DNA of 64,000 nt from Halichondria panicea (taxonomy: Eukaryota; Porifera; Demospongiae; Suberitida; Halichondriidae). Under the pieces are notes generated by a model that was not told where the DNA came from, searched no databases, and saw only the letters and a program-made list of their open reading frames with translations. The DNA lies in the NCBI RefSeq assembly GCF_963675165.1, contig NC_087388.1, positions 2,458,800 through 2,522,799 on the forward strand, written 5' to 3'. Below, piece after piece: positions 55,494 to 64,000 of the stretch (position 1 is the stretch's first letter; the number at the start of each line of letters is the position of its first letter). Made by a program: the position numbers and the translations under genes.

Positions 55494-55635
55494 TAAACAA
55501 GCTAATGAAATTTTAACATAGCAACGTGGCTTGGAAATTTCTAGACTAAATTGCACGTGATTCTGCACAGCTCTTCCTCTATACAGGGATGTGCGTAGTT
55601 CGACACTTATTGCGGGCCACGATCGTGGCCCGTGG
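55494..55635 (-). mobile_element. PiggyBac-like element copy D (truncated)
   Basis: About 140 bp matching the left end of copies A-C in reverse complement, with the perfect palindrome at about 55613-55632. The outer terminal repeat and all of the interior are missing. Confidence 0.7.
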
Positions 55636-55679
55636 CGATCATGATATAAGAATGATGTAGAGCACAAAAATCTAAAAAA

Positions 55680-55865
55680 AGTTCAGAGGAAAAAAAATGG
55701 TACATAACCACACCCACACATAACCACACCCACTTAATCACACCCACTTTTCAACACCCACTTTTCAATTAAACTAAGTGACCTTAAACTAAGTGACCAG
55801 CTTGAAACGTGTGCTGCGTGGGAACATAACCACACAACCACACCCACTTTTCAATTAAACTACAT
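55680..55865. repeat. Short 'cacacccacttttcaa' repeats
   Basis: Degenerate direct repeats of 'ataaccacacccac' and 'ttttcaattaaactaagtga'. 'gaccagcttgaaacgtgtgc' recurs at 56788. Confidence 0.6.
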
Positions 55866-56480
55866 GACCTTAACCCTTATTAAAAAAACAAAATACAGAA
55901 TAAATACATATTTTTCTTTAAAAATACATATCTCATGAACAATGCATTGAAATCACTTGCAACTATTTCCTACAGGTGGCCCAGATCCTGGGGGTACCAT
56001 GACATCATCATCGTTACCTAGCAACTGACCACCCCCCACTAATTAACGATTTTTTTACATAATTGTGAATTATGAACATAAAGAATATTGTATGAAGGCA
56101 TGAAGTAACTAAAAACACTAAGTAAGTGTTCTCAATGTTCTCACGGTGACATGGTTCAATCAGGATCAGCAGAAACTTCTCTGCGAGGTCGTATCGGCAG
56201 ACACTCTTTTCCCGGGAAATGTTTTCTTCACCTACACACAGGTTTACAAGTTCAATGGTGGCTCATGATGTCCACTTGTGTACTAACTAGACTAAGCATA
56301 CCATACTGAAGCTATCCAGACTACATATGATACTCCATAGTTACTTACAAGGTCCAGGACTTTGGTTCATGCTCAGGAGCTTCTTCCTCCGGCTCTTCAG
56401 GCTCTATGTTTATAGCTTGACCTCTAAAAAGTAGTTTCCTCCCTTGGTATGATCCCAGTCACTGTCCTCTTACTCAACAA
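55866..56480. repeat. Segmental repeat C, second copy
   Basis: Same orientation as 28610-29210; see that entry. This copy ends near 'cagtcactgtcctct', matching 29165. Confidence 0.65.
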
Positions 56481-56549
56481 GGCCATAAGCATCGTTATTC
56501 TCACTGTCTAGCTGCCCTAGAACCTAGCTGCCCTAGAACCTCGCTGAGG

Positions 56550-56780
56550 TTGTACTACGAAGATCTTGTAGCCATTATCAAACGGTCACTTTTCTTTCGA
56601 CAGTACTGCACAAAGCGACCTCGAGGCAAGATATTAAAGATACCATGTGAAAGTGCAGCCCAATGCACATGTGCTGGTACCTACAGAGTGCGCATAGCTC
56701 CAACACAGCGCCCACAACGATTTTTTGAAAATTATCACTACCGCTGCCGTCATATGATGGCTAAAGCCGGAAAGGGTTAA
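56550..56780 (+). CDS. Unidentified basic open frame
   Basis: MYYEDLVAIIKRSLFFRQYC continuing through Cys-containing CESAAQCTCAG to KAGKG. Basic (pI high by eye), with four to five Cys. No domain recognised; located just after segmental repeat C. Confidence 0.25.
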   Translation: MYYEDLVAIIKRSLFFRQYCTKRPRGKILKIPCESAAQCTCAGTYRVRIAPTQRPQRFFENYHYRCRHMMAKAGKG

Positions 56781-56819
56781 ACTAAGTGACCAGCTTGAAA
56801 CGTGTGCTGCATGGGAACT

Positions 56820-57010
56820 GCCATTGACAGTGTGTTTGACTGGCCCTAACTCGATCTAGAGGGACTTTGAAAATTTTCCGGGAGGTCCTGGGACGAAAGT
56901 CACGGGCCGGAGGACGGGACATGGAAAGGGACACTGTGTGGGACGGGACAAAGTCATGGTTTCTGGGAGCATTGTCCCGGGACTTTAGGAAGTCACATTC
57001 TGTCATCACA
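56820..57010. repeat. GGGAC-rich repeat, copy 3
   Basis: 'ggaggtcctgggacgaaagt', 'acgggccggaggacgggaca', 'gtgtgggacgggacaaagtc', 'tgtcccgggacttt'. Similar to 46680-46850. Frames on both strands are repeat-driven. Confidence 0.5.
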
Positions 57011-57199
57011 TCTAAACAACATCATTGTTACCTACAGAGTCCTCCCTCGAGTGTAGACAGTCATCACACTAAACAATCATCCCTCGAGTGTAATCATCCC
57101 TCAAGACACATTCACTCAAACAAAAACAATCATTATTACATTCAGCATGCCACACCCAGACCACTCCCTCGAGTGTAGACCTGAATCAGCCTATTTCAT

Positions 57200-58150
57200 C
57201 GATTGCAAACCAGTCAATTCAGGTGGACCCTATACAACATGATCGATCACATTCAGGAGGACCCCGTACGCTGATCATCAGAAGCCGGAGGTAAGTCAAT
57301 CATCACACTATTTCATCACACTATTTGGAGATGTCCACACACATCTCATGGGCCATACTCATCAAATGTTTCTTAAACCGCGGGGTAGCCTCATCTGGTT
57401 GGGCAGGTGGTCGTGCTCGGGTGCCCCACCTTCCTGTTTGATGTGCTTAGCTTGTTGGCTTAGCCTGGCATCCAGACACGGGTTGTGGTGTCTCCTCTTC
57501 AGTGGCTGGTTGTGGAATAATATTAAACACTAACCTTGTCTTCGTGTCGATGGAGATGTTGACTTCAATAAATTCAATCAGATCAAAGCAAATATTCCAC
57601 CATTTCGGACTGCCAGGCACCTCTCCCACTCGACCGAAGTGTAGTTGATACACAGCAACAACAAAGGTCAAAGACAAGGAATTCACGACGAAGTCGAGAA
57701 GGCTACAACTACTACTAGGAAACGAACACGGGAGGACTCGCCGTTCCTAATTCCTAAGAAAAAGAAAAGGGTGTCGTACACTCAGAGGAGATAAAAACTA
57801 GATCGACGGCATTTCTCAGCTGCTTTATTTATGACCTTCCATCTCCATTTGATTTGTTTACTTCATTTATGTCACATGACCAATACCTATACCACATGAT
57901 GAATGATTTGTTTTCTGCCGACTTAATTTGTGTTATATGGTACTTGAACTAAAGGACGGGACAATTTCCCCCCACTCCAAAGGGGACGGGACAATTTCCG
58001 GAGCGGGGACGGAGAAATTTTTACGAAAAAAATGTTTTGGGTTATTGTTTTGGGTTATAATAATTGGGTTATAATAATTATGTCCGTGACCACACACTGG
58101 AATGACAACACAGGACTGATTTGCACTTGGTCTTGTGTCAGACACCCTGG
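57200..58150. repeat. Rearranged second copy of the 26.4-28.4 kb repeats
   Basis: 57230-57300 is inverted relative to 28255-28330; 57329-57530 is direct relative to 27380-27690; 57540-58150 is inverted relative to 26440-27010. The segments therefore occur with a switched orientation of the middle part. Confidence 0.55.
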
Positions 58151-58284
58151 GGTTAATGTCCCGTTTTTGTTTATAGCAACCCTCAGGGTTACATCTATGT
58201 GTCTCTATGTGTCACCAGGAGTTATAAGAGTAAACTCTTATAGTTTAAATAAACTTGGCAGGCTGACATTGGCTAACTTTGGTG

Positions 58285-58880
58285 ACTCGAAGTGTAAGTC
58301 CACACTTGGCTGCCCAGTACTGAAGACCCCAGCCACTTGGCTGTCACTCTTGGCTGCTCAGAACGCTACCTGACGTAAGTGGCTGCAGCGTAAGTGGCTG
58401 CAGCGTAAGTCCACACTTGGCTGCCCAGAACCTGAAGACAACTAGCGTAAGTCCACACTTGGCTGCCCGGTACTGAAGACCCCAGCCACTTGGCTGTCAC
58501 TCTTGGCTGCTCAGAACGCTACCTGACGTAAGTGGCTGCAGCGTAAGTCCACACTTGGCTGCCCAGAACCTGAAGACAACTAGCGTAAGTCCACACTTGG
58601 CTGCCCGGTACTGAAGACCGGTACTGAAGACCCCAGCCACTTGGCTGTCACTCTTGGCTGCTCAGAACGCTACCTGACGTAAGTGGCTGCAGCGTAAGTC
58701 CACACTTGGCTGCCCAGAACCTGAAGACAACTAGCGTAAGTCCACACTTGGCTGCCCAGAACCCGGCTGCTGCAACTGGCGTAAGTCCCCCTAGCGTAAG
58801 TCCATACTTGGCTACCTGAAGATCTCTAGCTACCACTAGCGCGGCTGGCGTAAGTCCACACTTGGCTGCCCAGAACCTGG
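58285..58880. repeat. 138-bp minisatellite ('taagtccacacttggctgcc')
   Basis: About four units. The spacing between 'acctgacgtaagtgg' landmarks is 153 and 151 bp; each equals a 138-bp base unit plus a private perfect duplication of 15 bp (58377-58406) or 13 bp (58607-58632). 'cacttggctg' sub-repeats occur inside each unit. Confidence 0.8.
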
Positions 58881-58965
58881 ACACGGTCAACTATATATCA
58901 CTATACATTACATAGAGGCGAAGGACGAAGATACAACAGACAACCCACCCTTGAGGATTTAACAT

Positions 58966-59232
58966 ATGCTTCAAGACACACACTACGCACAGAGACCTCA
59001 GAGTATGGGTAACCGATTCCAAACGTTATGCATCCTGAATCCGAGAGCACCCGCAGGTACCTGGGGGGATCGTCCGGGCCGGTCCAGAAACTGGCTTCTT
59101 GGATTCGGCACGACCCAGCTTCTCCGCTACGATGTGGAGGATTTTAGGGGGTGGCGAATGGACGGGAGAATGAAGGCAGATGTGGCGAAGGTCAAGGGAC
59201 AGGAAGTGCATCTTGATCATCTGTTACGCTAG
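58966..59232 (+). CDS. Unidentified open frame ending in an inverted repeat
   Basis: Reads RFQTLCILNPRAPAGTWGDR then NWLLGFGTTQLLRYDVEDFR and ends HLDHLLR; the stop codon is formed by the first bases of the inverted repeat at 59229, so the original reading frame may have been cut by that insertion. No domain recognised. Confidence 0.3.
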   Translation: MLQDTHYAQRPQSMGNRFQTLCILNPRAPAGTWGDRPGRSRNWLLGFGTTQLLRYDVEDFRGWRMDGRMKADVAKVKGQEVHLDHLLR

Positions 59233-59905
59233 AGGATGTGTCGGTGCTCCAGGTCCACGGTGCTCCAGGTCCACAGACACAAGACACGTACTTGAGGCCA
59301 CAAAAAGACATACTTCATACATTTGGTATGAAAATTAATCATTCAAATCGTGTTGTTGCATCCTAGACCGAGGTTAGGGTTACAAACCTCGGACTAACCT
59401 CAAACCCACAGGAGGTTAATTAGTGGCTTGTGGTGCACACTTGTACAAGAGGAGACTTCAAGAAAAGGGCCATATTTTTTGTCCCTTTTAGTGTCCCTTT
59501 TGCCGTGTCCCGTGGACGTCCCCTTGGCGTCCCATCGCTTATTGTCCCATTCGACCCAAAATGTCGTCGATTTCCCCGAGTCCCCAGGGTTGGCTTAGGG
59601 TACTAATAGTGATTATTGTTTGTGTGTGTGGAGTAGATGTGTGCAGTGGAGACGAGACGACATGCGACATGCAGTAATGCAGTAATAAGTTGCAATTTGA
59701 AAGATGAGCAATCAATGAATTTATAATGAATTTCAACACAACATTCAAGAACATTCAAGAAACACAATCAATCACAATCAATAAGCATATTTTCAAGCCT
59801 CCAACGGAAGCGATTGTTTAATATGGAGTTGTTGAGGCCTAACGTACTTTTTCATTTTCTCCATCAGATGTAGGGTTAGACCCGGAGCACCGACACATCC
59901 TCTAG
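59229..59905. mobile_element. Candidate element with 22-bp terminal inverted repeats
   Basis: 'ctagaggatgtgtcggtgct' at 59229 and its exact reverse complement ending at 59905, 677 bp apart. The interior holds GTCCC-rich sequence (59460-59560) and a 'gaggttagggttacaaacct' stretch. No clear target duplication and no transposase. Confidence 0.55.
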
Positions 59906-60773
59906 GAGTTGCCTATATGTAGCAGTGCATCTAGTTGTATATTGAACGCTACATGGAGTCTTCATCATGCTCGCTGGATTCCTCGTCGTCTGATTCTTGA
60001 TGTCGTACACACCTTTTGACAGCGATCCGGACTGTAGTGTCACGTTTCGGACTGGACAATATTGTCTGTGGATGAATGCGAGTCAAACAGTTGCAGAGTT
60101 GTACCACCTGTTCAATTGTAGTCATGTGCTGGCAACCTTGGTGAAATTAGCTCTTGTCATTGTGCAGGTCACACGGAATGTTACGTCGCTCACAAACCTG
60201 TCCCAAGTCAGCTGATGTACTAGGTCCGGTGAGAGGGTCGCCAGCTGGATCTGAATTCGTAAAGCGCATAACAACACCCGAGGACTGTCACCTTCGCCAA
60301 GACTCGGGCATAATTGAGCCTAAGACCCAATACTGCCTCCGACACAACAGAGGGAAGTCACCATCAGGGATCCCTAGTTCAACACAGGAGGGCGGCGTGC
60401 GGCGTGCATATCAGACTTAAATTTGAGGAGCTTCCACACACTCTGTTTTGGAACACAACGTAAGGATGAGTTTCTCAGTCACTACTGCAAGCTACGAATC
60501 ATGAAGAAGTAATACATGTACATAAATATTACATGTACATTTCAAGCGGATGTTGGGACCAAATGTGAAAATAGGAGCAGAAGGCAATTCTCTCGCAGGT
60601 GTTGACAACCTCAAGTCTGAGCTGGTTCTTCCCACTCAGAGATGGCAGGCACACGGTCGAAATAAAGAACGTTCCCTTGTGCTATACTCTGCTCAATTTC
60701 AACGATGATATTGAGAGGAGGTGCAAATACATGTAACCATACAGATACTGTGTAACACATACTTTTAATTTAT
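59906..60773. other. Gap without a supported gene
   Basis: An 88-aa frame (60154-60420) reads SADVLGPVRGSPAGSEFVKR; the phrase near the start is not linked to a domain. 'aatattacatgtacat' palindromic words lie near 60510-60540. Confidence 0.3.
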
Positions 60774-62540
60774 TTAGAGTGCATCGACTAACCTGGCACA
60801 ATCCCGGACAGTGAGATATGGGTCAAGCTTGGAGGGGACAAGGGAGGAGGAAGTTTTAAGATGAATTTTCAGATCTGCAACGTCGATCACCCCAACTCCC
60901 CTGTCAATACCTGTGCGTTCTGTGTGTTCGAGGCTCCCGACAATGCAACCAACCTCAAATAGCAGGTTCCAGGATGAGGTCGACAGCATGAACACCAAAA
61001 CATGGTGTATGTGTATACGCGTATAATTATAGAGGAAAGAGTATCAGAGTATTCTTTAGTGGAGACTAGAATTTCTCTGCAATATGTATGGTGCTTCAGG
61101 TAAATGTACACAAAATATTAATACTTAGCATAATCCCAAATTTGGGATTATGATAGGTCGACATTGCTGTTTATGGTGCCTGATAAGTTCTGATCAACTG
61201 AGGACACCACCCACCACAGTAGAGAGTAGAAGTACCGACAGCATTGTGCGGGACAACCAACAATTTATTGCAGCGGGAGGGAAACTTAACAAAGTGAAAA
61301 ACTACAATAATTGCGTCAGGGAACCGTTTTTTAAGCAAATCCCTTTAAATCAAGTAAGATATTTTATTTAACACCCACCTTTATCTATAAATGGAAATGC
61401 AGGTCTGCCCTCCAAGTCTGCATATAGGTTTAGGAATCTTTTACCGCCTGTTCCAATTAATGGAGGATCAGTGTCACCAGCTTGACTTGATTGTAGTGGG
61501 AGAAGTTGACAGTCGTGAAAAGGGCGGTCCGTCGTACTCCAACTTTATGGACGATTACGCCAAAGCTCAAAGCTAGAACCCTCAAAGAAGAGCTAGACAG
61601 GTTCAATGAATAAACACCCTACAGAAACTCGTGCATGCATTATAGGGAAATTGCTCTCCTGAATGACCTGGTGGGCTTGCTAGTGGTATTTGGACCACCG
61701 AGTGAGGAAGGTGACGATCCCCAGGTGCAAGACGATCTTGAGGAGAAAGCCCTACATGTAAACAGTGCTATACATGTAATTACATGTATTATGTATACAT
61801 AATTTCAGGACACTGAGTGGGCCAAACTAGACGCACTTACTAGACGCACTTACAAGTGCGGGTTTCAAGCGAGAGGACGGCCCCTTTGTCAAAGCCATAG
61901 ATATTGGCTTTTAATGTGCGGAGACAGTCCTATTATAGTGGAACGTTAGTTGGGAACCATGTCGACCGAACGCTGATCTAATTATGATGGCAAATAAACA
62001 AAATTTTGTAAATTGATTGTGTTGGGTTTCACATTATTTTTACAGCCGAAGAACATAGTGGATCTTTGTAATGCAGTGGTGCTGGCAGCAGGTAACTACG
62101 AACCTGCTATTATGGAGAAAGCAGAGAAGATCCAGAGGACGTTTTCGGTGGTACGTGTCATAACATCTACAGTAAGGAAATTGCTTCTCTAGGTAAATTA
62201 TTTGTCTAAAGAAATGCCACAAATTACCTTGTAATTCCATCTAAAGATTTGCACATCTGCACATCAAGTCATTCATGACGTTCTACCGAGAGCAATTTCC
62301 TCATGCAACGGTAATCCCCATATACTGGAGAAGCATGTAGTTGACTGGCTCAATGAGTGGAAGGTAGGATTAGGACTGATGGGCGAGCAAGGGGCAGAGT
62401 CTATTCATGCCTACTTCAACAACCTCAAGGGATCCTATCGAAATATTGCAAATGGAGTTGATAGGCTGAGATGCATGATGACTTTATCCATATTGCACCG
62501 TCCACCATAACGTGCCGACCTTCGCGAAAGAGGAACCTTT
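60774..62540 (+). pseudogene. Family A transposase-like gene, copy 3 (near complete, broken)
   Basis: The fullest view of the family. Pieces in order: GGDKGGGSFK-like and EAPDNATNL segments across frames (60820-60960), HCCLWCLISSDQL and DNQQFIAAGGKLNKVKNYNN (61155-61310), CPPSLHIGLGIFYRLFQLME (61404-61463), EIALLNDLVGLLVVFG (about 61646-61695), FKREDGPFVKA (about 61868-61900), then IVDLCNAVVLAAGNYEPAIM (about 62054-62113), and the C-terminal GLMGEQGAESIHAYFNNLKG (about 62375-62435). Splice sites match those of copy 1. Frames break near 60830, 61855 ('ctagacgcacttacta' duplication), 62325 and 62478. If it is a transposase, the conserved Asp and Glu blocks would be the GGDKG and GEQGAES motifs; this is inference. 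Confidence 0.6.
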
Positions 62541-62589
62541 AATAATTTAGTATGCGTTTTTGTGATTTTACTTGCAATGTACATGTCAC

Positions 62590-63000
62590 AAAGCATCACT
62601 TTCAAACGGGTTTAACTTGCTTAAAAAAATTAAGTCCATTACAATGTAGTATCAATACTTACCTGAAAGCTTCCTTTATAGTATGCCCTTTATAGTATGC
62701 TGCTTGTTGCTTGTGGACAGAAGCGCTTCTTTGCTGCAGACACCATTCATGTTGGCCACAACATGTACTGCAGCTACAAGTAAAGCTGCGTTCGCGTGAT
62801 TTTTATGACAATGGGAGACAATGGGAAGTACAGACTTTGTACTTCCTGCATAGTCACATTTTACACATTTTTAGGAACTCCCCTTCCCATGGGAATACTC
62901 CTAAGACCAGACCCATTTCCACTGGTTTGTGGTTTTTGGAATGTATTATCATGTCATAATCATGTAGTACATCCTGCTAAACTAAGTGGTGAATTTTCAT
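62590..63000. repeat. Family A 3' module, copy 3
   Basis: Same module as 1085-1560 in the same orientation ('gaagcgcttctttgct', 'tttacacatttttaggaact', 'ccactggtttgtggttt', 'aaactaagtggtgaattttc'). It ends exactly where the hAT fragment starts. Confidence 0.55.
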
Positions 63001-63002
63001 TG

Positions 63003-63230
63003 TTGCGGTGGACAATCAATCTTCAACCATCGACGCCTACAAAACTCCGCTACATCAAGTCCAGTTAGTCGTTCTGTTGCCGTCTTAATTCTTTTTAGAG
63101 ACCTCTCTGCTGAGCAGCTAGTGACAGGCAGAGTGCACAATATACTAACCAAGGCTCTGATATTGGGGAACATGGTCGTGGCGTGCTTGAGAGGACGGCT
63201 ACTATCCTTACAGTATTGCTCCCACTTCAT
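63003..63230 (-). pseudogene. hAT transposase C-terminal dimerisation fragment
   Basis: Minus-strand frame: FPNIRALVSILCTLPVTSCS then AERSLKRIKTATERLTGLDV. This is the hAT C-terminal dimerisation region with its 'P.tsc.aERsFs..k.ik...R..m...rL..l' pattern. Upstream catalytic parts are missing, and it is fused at 63000 to the family A 3' module, so it is a truncated or nested copy. Confidence 0.75.
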
Positions 63231-63659
63231 CTGCCAGCAGTGTAGCTCACTCTCGATGCAGGTTGGTGATGGGACTTGTACAGGTCAACTCTGACTTTGG
63301 ATTCTGCCGAGAGGCCCACCATAATTGATGGAACTGATCTCTGTGATCGAACAACAGTAGAACTGTGAATTGCTTCGATGGATTAGTCTGGATTTGTCGA
63401 CCACATCTCCTCGGCAAAGACGGCTCAGTTCTGCTCAATGGTACGAAACCATTTTGAATGGTGTATGTTCAGCCTGCCTGAATATACTTGAGGCATGAGC
63501 ACGAGTGCGCAGAGGAATTCGGTTGTGGTGGCTAACAGTAGCATCGGTCAAAGAATCTCCATAAACCCCGGCCGGCAGTAGAAATGACTTCCATACAAGC
63601 AACGATGAAGAGACTGAAAAATGTCAACGGCATCAATTCGCCGTGTTCGACACATATGT
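63231..63659. other. Gap without a supported gene
   Basis: Probably the upstream part of the hAT copy on the minus strand (the frame 63438-63247 has no clear domain). Contains 'ccccggccgg' and no repeats of note. Confidence 0.35.
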
Positions 63660-64000
63660 GACAGGCTCTGGGAAAAAGGAGCAGGCTACAATTGTTGAGA
63701 TTTAAATACCAGATGATAGAGCAAAGAATTGCCTATGCACTTAGTTTGCACATACCTCGTTCCATGCCTGAGTTATGCGCTCAAAGTTCTGAAATAGCGG
63801 TATTGAGAAACGCCCACTTAAAGATTGCTAAATTGGGAAAAGTAAGGTAATGGTGGCTGCTTAGTCAAAGCACTTCGGTGGAACGCGTTGGATTCAGAGC
63901 ATCAGATTTTGCTAGTAGAAAGACTGTAGATAACTATAAGCCAAGAAAAATTATTATACACTGGCTATTGCTCCAATATGGGCTTTTTCCCAGAGCCTGT
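63660..64000 (+). mobile_element. Short element with inverted ends, running to the window edge
   Basis: Left end 'acaggctctgggaaaa' at 63660 and right end 'tttttcccagagcctgt' at 63984-64000 are inverted repeats of 16-17 bp, about 340 bp apart. The interior is similar to 31917-32270. No coding capacity, so non-autonomous. The target duplication cannot be checked because the window ends here. Confidence 0.75.

Noticed and set aside
56867-57178. 103-codon plus-strand frame
   Set aside because: Runs through the GGGAC repeat and a 'ccctcgagtgtagac' duplication; composition follows the repeat.
1-64000. tRNA, rRNA or spliceosomal RNA genes
   Set aside because: I scanned for cloverleaf-like arms with conserved A and B boxes and for conserved rRNA words and saw none; a covariance-model search would be needed to be sure.

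Overview
This window is eukaryotic, not bacterial: coding pieces are short exons joined across small AT-rich introns (about 45-210 bp) with GT..AG borders, there are no operons, and almost everything recognisable is a eukaryotic transposable element. The combination of a Ginger-type integrase, THAP9/P-type, EnSpm/CACTA, hAT, piggyBac, Tc1/IS630 and Copia remains, HECT- and kinase-like fragments, and introns rich in 'ataattat' looks like a compact invertebrate genome. A demosponge is my best guess (inference, moderate confidence). The window is an accessory, transposon-dense region; I cannot point to a complete, clearly host-type gene.

Layout. 0-3 kb: one intact 3' half and one decayed copy of a multi-exon transposase-like family, each followed by a shared 3' module; a third copy with its module is at 60.8-63.0 kb. 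5.2-7.0 kb: transposase-like C-terminal exons and a broken Copia integrase (minus strand). 9.0-9.9 kb: first of four piggyBac-like copies (others at 38.2, 47.6 and 55.5 kb). 12.6-17.0 kb: a complete Ginger-type DNA transposon with terminal inverted repeats and a GATC target duplication, encoding integrase, Ulp1-like protease and PHD finger. 17.2-22.0 kb: a P-element-like gene interrupted by a 545-bp foldback element, with a convergent minus-strand gene. 22.7-26.1 kb: HECT-like and Tc1/IS630-like remains. 26.4-29.2 kb: segmental repeats that recur rearranged at 55.9-58.2 kb. 29.6-34.0 kb: a hairpin minisatellite, a kinase fragment and a GC-rich CACGTG satellite. 34-42 kb: pogo-type, FHA and Cys-rich fragments and a MITE. 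43-51 kb: unidentified exons and tandem repeats. 53.3-55 kb: an EnSpm/CACTA transposase. 58-64 kb: a minisatellite, the third family copy, a hAT tail and a short element with matching ends.

The most unusual global feature is a very high density of perfect head-to-tail microduplications of about 9-18 bp, dozens across the window. Several break otherwise readable frames, and several are private to one copy of a repeat. They are either a real local mutational signature or an assembly artefact; raw reads would decide. The most complete single system is the Ginger-type element at 12609-16951.

Most genes here do not work together. They are independent mobile-element genes, mostly with frameshifts. 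The exceptions are the modules inside one element, such as the Ginger integrase-GPY-protease-PHD chain.
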